A DNA stretch of 64,000 bases from Vibrio mimicus CAIM 602 (GTDB lineage Bacteria > Pseudomonadota > Gammaproteobacteria > Enterobacterales > Vibrionaceae): the NCBI RefSeq assembly GCF_000338875.1, contig NZ_AOMO01000066.1, forward strand, positions 62,001 to 126,000, read 5' to 3'. Shown in pieces: positions 53,422 to 61,564 of this stretch; within the stretch, counting starts at the first letter, position 1, and every line of letters starts with the position of its first letter. A program made the translations under genes and the position numbers. A model generated the notes under the pieces. It had not been told where the DNA came from. It made no database searches and saw nothing but the letters and a program-made list of their open reading frames with translations.

Positions 53422-54033
53422 CTAGTTCTTGTAGATACACAGCATGTTGAGATAGCTATCGACTAACTTATACACTGCTTCCTGTTCGCCCAAGCGATTT
53501 ACTTGTAGGAAGATAGAGTAGAAGATGCCGTGGAACAGGCTCGCCATATTGTCTACATCGTGTTTCTCACACAATTCACCACGCTCCATCGCTTTGATGA
53601 ACATGTTTTTGATCAGTAACTGGTTGGTGCGGTTGGTCGAAACAAACAACGGCCAAACTTCATCACGAGTCGAAGCACTCCATTCAAACCATACTTTTAG
53701 CCAATGGCAGTCAGTCATGGCGAGTTTCACCATTTCTTTGCACAGTGTTTGTAGGTTGCTTTTAGCTTCTAAATCTAGATCGATGTGATCAGTGAGGAAG
53801 TTGGAATACTGACGAACCACAAAGTTCAGTACGTCGTCGACCAGATCTTCACGAGTTGGGAAGTAGTTAAATACTGTCGCTACTGAAACTTGCGCAATTT
53901 CAGCGATGTCGGCATGACCGCCGCGGCCAATGCCGCGAGTTGCAAACACTTCTAATGCGATTTCCATCAGTTGTAGTTTACGTTTTTGTGGAGATAGCCG
54001 AGTCCGAGGGCGTTTTTCGATTGATGCGTCCAT
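53422..54033 (-). CDS. hapR: Quorum-sensing master regulator HapR (LuxR/TetR family)
   Basis: TetR-family dimer that represses aphA, biofilm and virulence genes and activates hapA at high cell density. The 203-residue protein has an N-terminal helix-turn-helix (about 20-65, with VSVATVFNYFPTREDLVD) and a C-terminal ligand/dimer domain. It is intact; some V. cholerae laboratory and pandemic strains carry a frameshift here. My recollection of V. cholerae HapR differs at a few residues, so a sister species is possible. Confidence 0.97.
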   Translation of the reverse strand: MDASIEKRPRTRLSPQKRKLQLMEIALEVFATRGIGRGGHADIAEIAQVSVATVFNYFPTREDLVDDVLNFVVRQYSNFLTDHIDLDLEAKSNLQTLCKEMVKLAMTDCHWLKVWFEWSASTRDEVWPLFVSTNRTNQLLIKNMFIKAMERGELCEKHDVDNMASLFHGIFYSIFLQVNRLGEQEAVYKLVDSYLNMLCIYKN

Positions 54034-54062
54034 AGGTAAATATCCTTGCCAATTTGAGTTGT
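54034..54062 (-). promoter_or_regulatory. hapR ribosome-binding-site region, likely Qrr sRNA target
   Basis: Read on the minus strand, the 5' leader just before the ATG contains CAAATTGGCAAGGATAT, with AAGGA as the ribosome-binding site. In V. cholerae the Qrr small RNAs pair with hapR mRNA over this region at low cell density and block translation. The pairing here is inferred from that knowledge, not demonstrated. Confidence 0.55.
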
Positions 54063-54200
54063 TTGAGCATTTTGCTCTAATGATTATTTTGTTATTTGCT
54101 CTTTAAAGCCCTATGAGTGTAATGGTGCATATGAGTGAGGTCAATCTTTGTTGGGTGAAAATTGTGCAATTATGTTAATTATTTGTCGTTTCAAATCTTT

Positions 54201-54219
54201 TTATTGAGTGAGCTCATAA
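54201..54219. promoter_or_regulatory. Candidate HapR operator between hapR and hpt
   Basis: TTATTGAGTGAGCTCATAA is a near-palindrome whose left half (TTATTGA) matches the LuxR/HapR consensus half-site. HapR represses its own promoter in V. cholerae, so an operator is expected in this 293-base divergent region. The right half is a weaker match. Confidence 0.5.
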
Positions 54220-54326
54220 CAGAGCTTGGTTGCGCAGGGAAACGATTAACAGGGTCTGAGTGAGGTGGTACTATACGCGCCACCAAAGTCAGCGATGCTG
54301 AAATCGCCCAACACAACGAGAATGGT

Positions 54327-54860
54327 ATGAAACACACAGTTGAAGTCATGATTTCTGAGCAGGAAGTCGCCAAGCGAATTCGCGAATTAGGTCAACAGAT
54401 CACCGAACATTATCAAGGTAGTGATGATTTAGTTCTGGTTGGATTGTTGCGTGGCTCTTTCGTTTTTATGGCTGATCTCGCTCGTCAAATCCATCTGACT
54501 CATCAAGTCGATTTTATGACTGCTTCTAGTTATGGAAACAGTATGGAAAGCTCACGCGATGTGCGCATCCTGAAAGATCTGGACGATGACATCAAAGGTA
54601 AAGATGTGTTGCTGGTTGAAGACATTATTGATACGGGCAACACCCTCAATAAAGTAAAAGAGATTTTGGCCCTGCGCGAACCTAAATCAATTCGTATCTG
54701 TACTTTGCTTGATAAGCCGACTCGCCGTGAAGTTGAAGTTGAGGTGAATTGGGTTGGTTTTGAAATTCCTGATGAGTTTGTGGTTGGTGTGGGTATCGAC
54801 TACGCGCAGAAATATCGCCACTTACCTTATATTGGTAAAGTCGTGCCTCTTGGTGAGTAA
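54327..54860 (+). CDS. hpt: Hypoxanthine phosphoribosyltransferase
   Basis: Purine salvage: converts hypoxanthine (and guanine less well) with PRPP to IMP. The 177-residue protein has the PRPP-binding VLLVEDIIDTGNT motif (about 93-105) and the flexible loop TASSYGNS. It is divergent from hapR and convergent with can; the E. coli hpt-can pairing is preserved. Confidence 0.96.
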   Translation: MKHTVEVMISEQEVAKRIRELGQQITEHYQGSDDLVLVGLLRGSFVFMADLARQIHLTHQVDFMTASSYGNSMESSRDVRILKDLDDDIKGKDVLLVEDIIDTGNTLNKVKEILALREPKSIRICTLLDKPTRREVEVEVNWVGFEIPDEFVVGVGIDYAQKYRHLPYIGKVVPLGE

Positions 54861-54898
54861 GTTCTAGAGTTACGGCTGACATCCGAATCATCTATTAA

Positions 54899-54930
54899 AA
54901 CGCCCACTGAATTAGTGGGCGTTATTATTT
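54899..54930. terminator. Terminator between hpt and can
   Basis: AACGCCCACT / AGTGGGCGTT (54899-54908, 54914-54923) with a five-base loop; ATTATTT follows on the plus strand and TTTTAAT on the minus strand. It lies between convergent genes and may serve both. Confidence 0.85.
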
Positions 54931-54953
54931 GGCGGCTTAGATGTGGCAAGAAA

Positions 54954-55622
54954 TTATCGACACAGTAAGCGATGTTCTGGATTGAGAATCATCTCTAACG
55001 CTTTGTGGTAGTTATCTTCAACGGCACTTCGTGAAGCGCAGCGTACACCGAGGTATTCCAATCGGCCATCACCAATACCATACACGAAACCGTGTACTTC
55101 AACGGACTGTCCACGCTCCCATGCGTTTTGTAGTACCGTCGAATTCGCTAAGTTGTACACTTGCTCGGCAACGTTGATTTCGGCCAGTTTGTCGGAGCGA
55201 TCTTCAGCAGGCATTTGCTCCAAGTAGTCGCGATGCTTGAGATAGTAATCACGAATATGCAGCAACCAGTTATTGATCAAGCCTAACTGTGGATTATCGA
55301 TCGCTGCGGTAACGCCACCACATCCATAATGACCACAGACAATAATGTGTTTGACTTGCAGCACATCAACCGCGTACTGAACAACTGATAAACAGTTGAG
55401 GTCGGTATGGATCACCTGATTGGCCACATTCCGGTGAACAAACAGTTCGCCGGAATAGAGGCCAGTTAGTCGCTCCGCAGGGACTCGACTGTCAGCACAT
55501 CCAATCCATAAAAAATCCGGATTTTGCCCTTTAGCTAGTTTGGCAAAGTACTCCGGACTCTCTGCTTTGATCGACTCAGACCATTTTGAGTTGTTCTCAA
55601 AAAGTTGTTTAATTTCTGGCAT
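54954..55622 (-). CDS. can: Beta-class carbonic anhydrase
   Basis: Interconverts CO2 and bicarbonate, required for growth in air. The 222-residue protein has the zinc ligands in CADSR (C42, D44) and HYGCGG (H98, C101), the beta-class arrangement. It is divergent from a SulP transporter with 148 bases between, a pairing seen in other bacteria for bicarbonate supply. Confidence 0.96.
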   Translation of the reverse strand: MPEIKQLFENNSKWSESIKAESPEYFAKLAKGQNPDFLWIGCADSRVPAERLTGLYSGELFVHRNVANQVIHTDLNCLSVVQYAVDVLQVKHIIVCGHYGCGGVTAAIDNPQLGLINNWLLHIRDYYLKHRDYLEQMPAEDRSDKLAEINVAEQVYNLANSTVLQNAWERGQSVEVHGFVYGIGDGRLEYLGVRCASRSAVEDNYHKALEMILNPEHRLLCR

Positions 55623-55770
55623 CTTACTTCCCTTAATTAATTGCCAACAATATACACAATGTTACAAATTCAAGCTCATCTAATTTACTTTCTGATCAAC
55701 TCATCTGACGTGTTTTTACAACATTCATCATAAACTATGGAGCATTTGATGACACCTTGAGGAACTGTGC

Positions 55771-57423
55771 GTGTTTCAGGCTCGATTTGCGGATCTTAAT
55801 TTACGTGGTGACCTGTTTGGTGGGGTAACCACAGCGATTATCTCACTGCCATTGGCGTTGGCATTTGGTGTGGCTTCTGGTGCGGGAGCCGAAGCTGGCT
55901 TATGGGGCGCGATACTTGTTGGTTTATTTGCGGCCTTGTTTGGTGGCTCTTCAACGCTGATTTCAGAGCCTACTGGACCAATGACAGTGATTATGACGGC
56001 GATACTGACCACTATGGTGTCACGTTATCCTGAATCTGGTGCGGCCATTGCGTTTACAGTTGTCATGATGGCGGGGGCGTTTCAGATTCTGCTCGGTACG
56101 CTCAAACTCGGAAAATACATCACGCTCATGCCTTACAGTGTGGTATCAGGCTTTATGTCTGGTATTGGGGTGATACTGATTATTCTGCAACTTTCTCCAC
56201 TGCTTGGTCATCCCTCTCCCGGTGGTGGTGTGCTGGGTACTTTATCAGCACTGCCGGAGTTGCTCGCCAACCTAAAATTCAGTGAGCTGTTCTTGGGGCT
56301 ACTGACACTGGCAATTTTGTTTTTTTTACCACAAAAATATCGCAAGCAAGTGCCAGCACAGTTGGTGGCATTGGTGGCGGTAACGCTGTTTTCAGTCATT
56401 TTCTTTGATACTGACGATATTCGTCGTATTGGTGAGATTCCTGCTGGCCTGCCAAGTATAGTGGTTCCCACGTTTAACAGTGAAATTTTCGTCACTATGG
56501 TGATTGATGCCTTGGTGCTGGGTACTTTGGGCTGTATTGATACGCTGTTAACCGCGGTAATCGGCGATTCGTTAACTCGTAAAGAGCATGATTCCGATCG
56601 CGAACTGCAAGGGCAGGGAATTGCCAACATGCTGGCTGGGCTTTTTGGCGCTTTACCCGGTGCAGGGGCAACTATGGGCACAGTGACTAACATTCAGGTT
56701 GGTGCGCGCTCACCACTCTCTGGAGTGACACGAGCCTTAGTATTAGCACTGGTGGTTTTGGTTGCTGGCGGTTTAACCGAGCCTATCCCAATGGCGGTGT
56801 TGGCTGGCATCGCAGTGTATGTCGGGGTGAACATTCTCGACTGGGCGTTTATCCAACGTGCTCACAAAATCAGCATACAAGGCATGGCCATCATGTACGG
56901 TGTGATGCTGTTGACCGTGTTTGTTGATTTGATTGTGGCTGTGGGGCTGGGAGTATTTATCTCCAATATTTTGGTGATTGAACGTTTAAGCCGAGAGCAA
57001 GCTCGTCAAGTGAAGGCGATCAGTGATGCGGATGACGATGATGTGCCGTTGAATGAAAGTGAGCGCAAGCTGCTTGATAAAGCTAATGGTAAGGTGCTGT
57101 TTTTCTACCTGTCGGGACCGATGATTTTCAGTGTTTCGAAAGCCATTACGCGTCAACACAGCAGTGTAGATAAGTATCAGGCGATGATCCTCGATTTAAC
57201 CGATGTACCTATGATTGATGTGACAGTAGGCTTAGCGTTAGAAAACGCCATTCGTGATGCACAGGAAGCGAATTGTGAAGTCTATTTACTCTGCCCTAAT
57301 GAGAAAACGCGCTCTGAATTAGAAAAGTTTCATGTCATTGATTTGGTTCCGGATCAGAACATGTTCACTTTCCGCTATGAAGCGCTGAATGCGGCGGTAA
57401 AACAGGTCACGGCTAGTGAGTGA
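55771..57423 (+). CDS. SulP-family anion transporter with STAS domain (probable bicarbonate uptake)
   Basis: The 550-residue protein has about ten to fourteen membrane segments with the SulP signature near the N-terminus (TAIISLPLALAFGVASG) and a C-terminal cytoplasmic STAS domain (about 440-545, with LDLTDVPMIDVT). SulP proteins carry sulfate, bicarbonate or dicarboxylates. The divergent carbonic anhydrase gene favours bicarbonate. The start is GTG at 55771, after GAGGAAC. A terminator follows at 57457. Confidence 0.9.
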   Translation: MFQARFADLNLRGDLFGGVTTAIISLPLALAFGVASGAGAEAGLWGAILVGLFAALFGGSSTLISEPTGPMTVIMTAILTTMVSRYPESGAAIAFTVVMMAGAFQILLGTLKLGKYITLMPYSVVSGFMSGIGVILIILQLSPLLGHPSPGGGVLGTLSALPELLANLKFSELFLGLLTLAILFFLPQKYRKQVPAQLVALVAVTLFSVIFFDTDDIRRIGEIPAGLPSIVVPTFNSEIFVTMVIDALVLGTLGCIDTLLTAVIGDSLTRKEHDSDRELQGQGIANMLAGLFGALPGAGATMGTVTNIQVGARSPLSGVTRALVLALVVLVAGGLTEPIPMAVLAGIAVYVGVNILDWAFIQRAHKISIQGMAIMYGVMLLTVFVDLIVAVGLGVFISNILVIERLSREQARQVKAISDADDDDVPLNESERKLLDKANGKVLFFYLSGPMIFSVSKAITRQHSSVDKYQAMILDLTDVPMIDVTVGLALENAIRDAQEANCEVYLLCPNEKTRSELEKFHVIDLVPDQNMFTFRYEALNAAVKQVTASE

Positions 57424-57456
57424 AAAATAGAAATTGCCTATAAATCGCCAAGTAAA

Positions 57457-57480
57457 GTGCCGCAGTGATGCGGCATTTTT
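57457..57480 (+). terminator. Terminator of the SulP gene
   Basis: A TGCCGC / GCGGCA stem (57458-57463, 57470-57475) with a six-base loop, followed by TTTTT, 35 bases after the stop. Confidence 0.85.
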
Positions 57481-57493
57481 ATGTGTAAAAATC

Positions 57494-57547
57494 ATGAAAT
57501 GGAAAACTATATTAGCTATTTCTGTATTAATGATTGCCCTTAGCTAA
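57494..57547 (+). other. Possible 17-codon hydrophobic ORF
   Basis: Between the SulP terminator and yadG, ATG at 57494 opens MKWKTILAISVLMIALS and ends with TAA at 57545. The composition is that of a small membrane peptide or a signal peptide cut short. No clear ribosome-binding site precedes it and nothing recognisable follows, so it may be chance. Confidence 0.25.
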
Positions 57548-57613
57548 TAAGGGGTTGAAAAAGCGCCATAAAAGCGCAACATCGTGGTTGTTATTGATAA
57601 CAAGGTTTCTGCC

Positions 57614-58531
57614 ATGTACGCACTGGAAATAGAACAACTTAAAAAAACTTACGCAGGTGGCTTTGAAGCGCTCAAAGGTATTAGTCTGCAAGTCAAAAAA
57701 GGCGATTTTTACGCTTTGCTGGGGCCAAACGGGGCAGGTAAATCGACCACGATTGGTATCATTTCATCACTGGTCAACAAAACATCCGGCAAGGTGACCG
57801 TGTTTGGTTACGATCTCGATTCACAGCTTGAACTCGCCAAACAGCAGCTCGGCTTAGTGCCGCAAGAGTTTAACTTTAACCCGTTTGAAACGGTCGAGCA
57901 GATCGTACTTCAGCAAGCGGGTTACTACGGTGTGCCTAAAGTGTTAGCCAAAGAGCGTGCGAAAAAATACCTGACTCAACTCGATTTGTGGGAAAAACGC
58001 AGCGAACGAGCAAGAAACCTCTCCGGTGGTATGAAACGCCGTTTGATGATTGCGCGCGCTTTAATGCATGAACCGCAATTGCTAATCCTTGATGAACCGA
58101 CGGCGGGAGTTGATATTGAATTGCGCCGTTCGATGTGGGAGTTCCTCAAGCAGATTAACGCACAAGGGGTGACGATTATTCTCACCACCCACTATCTCGA
58201 AGAAGCGGAAATGCTCTGTCGCCACATTGGCATCATTCAACGCGGCGAGCTGATAGAAAACACCACCATGAAATCTCTGCTTGGTAAGCTGCATGTTGAA
58301 ACCTTCGTTTTGGATGTCGATGGCACCGAAACTATTGCTCCACTGCAAGATGTGGTGAAACAGCAGATGGTGGAAGGTTCGCTGGAGATCGAATTAGAAA
58401 AAAGCCAAGGGATCAACCATGTGTTTACTCAACTCACCGAGCAAGGGGTGAAGGTGCTTTCTATGCGCAATAAAGTAAATCGTTTGGAAGAGCTGTTTGT
58501 CAGCATAGTGAATAGTGGTAAGCGAGGTTAA
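57614..58531 (+). CDS. yadG: ABC-2 exporter ATP-binding protein YadG
   Basis: ATPase of the YadGH exporter, substrate not established. I use the ATG at 57614 (MYALEIEQL), after AAGG; an in-frame GTG at 57584 is less likely. The 305-residue protein has Walker A GPNGAGKST (about 38-46), LSGGMKRR and LLILDEPTAGVD, and a helical C-terminal part. It precedes yadH by five bases and lies in the E. coli-like can-yadG-yadH-panCB order. Confidence 0.93.
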   Translation: MYALEIEQLKKTYAGGFEALKGISLQVKKGDFYALLGPNGAGKSTTIGIISSLVNKTSGKVTVFGYDLDSQLELAKQQLGLVPQEFNFNPFETVEQIVLQQAGYYGVPKVLAKERAKKYLTQLDLWEKRSERARNLSGGMKRRLMIARALMHEPQLLILDEPTAGVDIELRRSMWEFLKQINAQGVTIILTTHYLEEAEMLCRHIGIIQRGELIENTTMKSLLGKLHVETFVLDVDGTETIAPLQDVVKQQMVEGSLEIELEKSQGINHVFTQLTEQGVKVLSMRNKVNRLEELFVSIVNSGKRG

Positions 58532-58536
58532 TCAGC

Positions 58537-59307
58537 ATGTATCAAATTTATTGGACGGCATTTTGCAGTCTGCTGGGTAAAGAAATTAATCGTTTTACCC
58601 GTATTTGGGTGCAAACTTTGGTTCCACCAGCCATCACTATGACGCTTTACTTCATCATTTTTGGTAACTTGATCGGCTCTCGAATCGGTGAAATGAACGG
58701 TTTCAGTTACATGGAATACATAGTGCCCGGCCTCATCATGATGTCGGTAATCACCAACTCCTATTCCAATGTGGCTTCGTCTTTCTTTAGCTCTAAATTT
58801 CAAAAGAACATTGAAGAACTGTTGGTCGCTCCAGTGCCAAACTATGTGATCATTGCTGGCTACGTAATGGGTGGTGTGGCGCGTGGCTTACTAGTTGGGG
58901 CTATGGTAACGGCGGTTTCGCTGCTGTTTGTCGATCTCAATGTTGATCATTGGGGCATCATTATCGCGACCGTATTTTTAACTTCCGTGGTCTTTTCACT
59001 CGGCGGCTTGATTAACGCGGTGTTTGCCAAAACTTTCGATGACATCTCGATTGTCCCGACCTTTGTCCTCACGCCGCTGACTTACCTCGGTGGAGTATTC
59101 TATTCGATAAGTTTGCTGCCTGAATTTTGGCAGGGTGTCTCGAAGATCAATCCCATCGTCTACATGGTCAATGCCTTCCGCTACGGTTTTCTAGGTGTGT
59201 CGGATGTGGATATCACGACTTCGTTTACAGTGTTAATGGCCTTTGTGGTGGCGCTGTACTGTGTGGCGCATTATTTGGTGACCAAAGGCAAAGGGCTACG
59301 CAGCTAG
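58537..59307 (+). CDS. yadH: ABC-2 exporter permease YadH
   Basis: Membrane subunit of YadGH. The 256-residue protein has about six hydrophobic segments and the ABC-2 family segment FQKNIEELLVAPVPNYVIIAG (about 88-108). It follows yadG closely, so the two form one unit. The transported molecule is unknown. It ends at a terminator shared with panC. Confidence 0.92.
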   Translation: MYQIYWTAFCSLLGKEINRFTRIWVQTLVPPAITMTLYFIIFGNLIGSRIGEMNGFSYMEYIVPGLIMMSVITNSYSNVASSFFSSKFQKNIEELLVAPVPNYVIIAGYVMGGVARGLLVGAMVTAVSLLFVDLNVDHWGIIIATVFLTSVVFSLGGLINAVFAKTFDDISIVPTFVLTPLTYLGGVFYSISLLPEFWQGVSKINPIVYMVNAFRYGFLGVSDVDITTSFTVLMAFVVALYCVAHYLVTKGKGLRS

Positions 59308-59323
59308 TTGAGTCAATAGATAT

Positions 59324-59353
59324 AAAAAAGGTCAACCGAGGTTGACCTTTTTT
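59324..59353. terminator. Bidirectional terminator between yadH and panC
   Basis: AAAAAAGGTCAAC / GTTGACCTTTTTT with a CGAG loop (stem 59330-59336, 59341-59347). Both strands end in a T tract, so it can serve convergent yadH and panC. Confidence 0.9.
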
Positions 59354-59372
59354 GATCCAGAAGAGAGAGAAA

Positions 59373-60254
59373 TTATTCTTCTTCGTTGCCAGATTTGCTT
59401 TCTGATTGTAAGTCGAGGACTTGGTTATCAATCAAGCGTACCTTACCTAAGAAGGCTGACATCAGAATTACCGCTTGCTTACTTTCACTGCTGATTGGCA
59501 ATAGAGTACGTGCATCACGGATAAAGATTTCATCTGGTTCCAGATCGGCTGCGCGCAGCTGATCCACGGCATCTTCAATGATCGATGGATAATCATCACG
59601 ACCACCACGGATCGCACTGTTAATCCAGCGCATGGTGCGAGCCAATACTGGTGCGCGTTGGCGCTCATCGAGCGTCAGTAAATTATTACGTGAACTCATT
59701 GCAAGACCATCCAATTCACGAACGGTAGCAACGCCGACAATTTCGATATCCATGCACAGATCTTCCACCATTTGACGGATCACCGCCAATTGTTGGAAAT
59801 CTTTTTCGCCAAAGCAGGCCACATCTGGCTGCACAATGTTAAACAGCTTAGTGACGATCGTTGCTACACCACGGAAATGACCTGGGCGAGAAGCGCCTTC
59901 CAGCATGAAGGAAAGTCCCGGTACTTCAACAAAGGTTTGTTTATCCAAACCTTGTGGGTACATGGTTTCCGGGGTCGGCGTTAATACGAGATCAACCCCT
60001 TCACCATTGAGTTTACTCAAATCGTCTTCTAGGGTGCGTGGGTAGTTTTTCAAATCTTCCGCGCGGTCAAATTGCATCGGGTTGACGAAAATACTCACGA
60101 CTACCACATCGGCAAGTTCACGAGCTTTACGAACCAGAGTTAAATGGCCTTCATGTAAATTACCCATGGTCGGCACAAAAGCGACTCGGCGGCCCTCACG
60201 CTTGATCTGTTTGATTTGCTCGCGAAGAACGGCAATGTCAGCAAAAACTTGCAT
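59373..60254 (-). CDS. panC: Pantothenate synthetase PanC
   Basis: Joins pantoate and beta-alanine to pantothenate. I set the start at 60254 (MQVFADIAVL), giving 293 residues, just after an AAGGAGT site; a longer reading of 50 more residues back to 60404 runs antisense-free through the end of panB and is rejected. The HIGH-type motif is MGNLHEGHL (about 29-37). It lies after panB by 10 bases in folK-panB-panC. Confidence 0.96.
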   Translation of the reverse strand: MQVFADIAVLREQIKQIKREGRRVAFVPTMGNLHEGHLTLVRKARELADVVVVSIFVNPMQFDRAEDLKNYPRTLEDDLSKLNGEGVDLVLTPTPETMYPQGLDKQTFVEVPGLSFMLEGASRPGHFRGVATIVTKLFNIVQPDVACFGEKDFQQLAVIRQMVEDLCMDIEIVGVATVRELDGLAMSSRNNLLTLDERQRAPVLARTMRWINSAIRGGRDDYPSIIEDAVDQLRAADLEPDEIFIRDARTLLPISSESKQAVILMSAFLGKVRLIDNQVLDLQSESKSGNEEE

Positions 60255-60264
60255 GAATGACTCC

Positions 60265-61059
60265 TTAGGCAATGGTATGAGCGAGATCTGGGAAAGCGCC
60301 ACTCTCGACATCTTCGATATACTTGGCAACGGCTTGGCGAATGTCGCCCGTCTCAGCCAAGAAATTTTTCGAGAATTTTGGCATGTAGTTCGCCGAAATT
60401 CCAAACATATCGTGCATTACGAGGATTTGACCATCTGTGCCGTTGCCAGCACCAATACCAATCACAGGGACATCAAGAAGTTGAGTGATGCGGTTTGCCA
60501 ATTCGGCAGGAACGCATTCCAGCAGGACAATTTGTGCTCCCGCTTCTTGCAGAGCTAACGCATCACGTACCATGCGATCCGCTTTATCTTGCTCGCGGCC
60601 TTGTACTTTGTAGCCACCAAAAATATTGACCGACTGCGGCGTTAAACCGAGGTGAGCACACACTGGCACTGCACGTTCAGTCAACATTTTTACGGTGTCG
60701 ACTAACCAATCGCCACCTTCAATTTTCACCATGTTCGCACCGGCGCGAACCAGTTTGGCAGCGTTTTCACACGCTTGTTCTGGCGTGGCGTAGCTCATGA
60801 AAGGCATATCCGCCATGAGCAAACAATTTGGGCTGCCTTTACGTACACAACGGGTGTGGTAGGCAATCTCATCCACCGTCACGGGTAAGGTGTCGGCTTC
60901 TCCTTGTAACACCATGCCAAGTGAATCACCGACCAACAGGACCGGCATTTCTTGGCTCTCAAATAACTGAGCAAAACTCGCATCATAAGCGGTTGATGTA
61001 GCAAATTTGCGACCTTCCTGCTTCCATTTCATCAGGTCGTTTATGGTAATTTTTTTCAT
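60265..61059 (-). CDS. panB: 3-methyl-2-oxobutanoate hydroxymethyltransferase PanB
   Basis: Makes ketopantoate from ketoisovalerate with methylene-THF, the step before pantoate reduction. The 264-residue protein starts MKKITINDL, with LLVGDSLGMVLQG near 41-53 and the metal-ligand MADMPFMSY segment. The AAGGAC site precedes the ATG. The E. coli panB-panC neighbours are kept. Confidence 0.96.
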   Translation of the reverse strand: MKKITINDLMKWKQEGRKFATSTAYDASFAQLFESQEMPVLLVGDSLGMVLQGEADTLPVTVDEIAYHTRCVRKGSPNCLLMADMPFMSYATPEQACENAAKLVRAGANMVKIEGGDWLVDTVKMLTERAVPVCAHLGLTPQSVNIFGGYKVQGREQDKADRMVRDALALQEAGAQIVLLECVPAELANRITQLLDVPVIGIGAGNGTDGQILVMHDMFGISANYMPKFSKNFLAETGDIRQAVAKYIEDVESGAFPDLAHTIA

Positions 61060-61564
61060 TGTTAGTCCTTACTCGACGTTGGCGAATGCCAAATGCTGAG
61101 CCATTGAGCGGTACTTGTTGCAATAGCGCTTGGATTTCAGTCCCGTCAGGGAGAGTTAAATTTGGTGCGATTTCCGCGAGCGGATACAGTACGAATTCAC
61201 GTACTTTCATTCCATAGTGAGGAATGGTGAGACGCTCGGTCTCTATCACCTCATTGCCGTAAAGCACAATATCGAGATCGAGTGTTCTCGGTCCCCATCG
61301 TTCGTCTTTACGGACACGCCCCTGTTCCAGTTCAATGCGTTGTGTGCAATCGAGCAGTTCCAGTGGCGTTAATTCGGTTTCAATGGCCGCTACCGCATTA
61401 ATGTAATCCGGCTGATTTTGCGGTCCCATTGGTGTGCTGCTATAGAGCGATGAAGCCGCGATAAGGCGCGACTTCGGTAATTGAGTAAGCTGTTGTATGG
61501 CTTGTTGGGCTTGAGCGACAGGGTCGCCCAAGTTACTGCCAATCGCAATGTAGGCAAGCATCAT
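60983..61564 (-). CDS. folK: FolK pyrophosphokinase, C-terminus probably frameshifted
   Basis: Pyrophosphorylates 6-hydroxymethyl-7,8-dihydropterin in folate synthesis. Residues 1-145 look normal: AIGSNLGDP near the N-terminus, then ERWGPRTLDLDIVLYG (catalytic and metal-binding aspartates) and LPDGTEIQ. From there the frame runs 77 bases into panB and ends at 60983 (193 residues), longer than usual. Removing one base near 61110-61125 would give KYRSMAQHLAFANVE and a stop at 61069, 163 residues, leaving room for the panB ribosome-binding site. I think the shorter form is the true gene. ATG at 61561 or 61564. Confidence 0.85.
   Translation of the reverse strand: MMLAYIAIGSNLGDPVAQAQQAIQQLTQLPKSRLIAASSLYSSTPMGPQNQPDYINAVAAIETELTPLELLDCTQRIELEQGRVRKDERWGPRTLDLDIVLYGNEVIETERLTIPHYGMKVREFVLYPLAEIAPNLTLPDGTEIQALLQQVPLNGSAFGIRQRRVRTNNEKNYHKRPDEMEAGRSQICYINRL

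Noticed and set aside
53306..53422. RNase P RNA gene after rsmI
   Set aside because: Only 115 bases remain between rsmI and hapR, with no conserved start of M1 RNA; the gene is not here.
56208..56693. A 161-codon open frame antisense to the SulP gene
   Set aside because: Serine- and proline-rich chance frame opposite hydrophobic codons; no start signals.
60255..60404. 50-residue N-terminal extension of PanC
   Set aside because: It would overlap panB, and the standard PanC start MQVFADIAVL at 60254 has a good AAGGAGT site.
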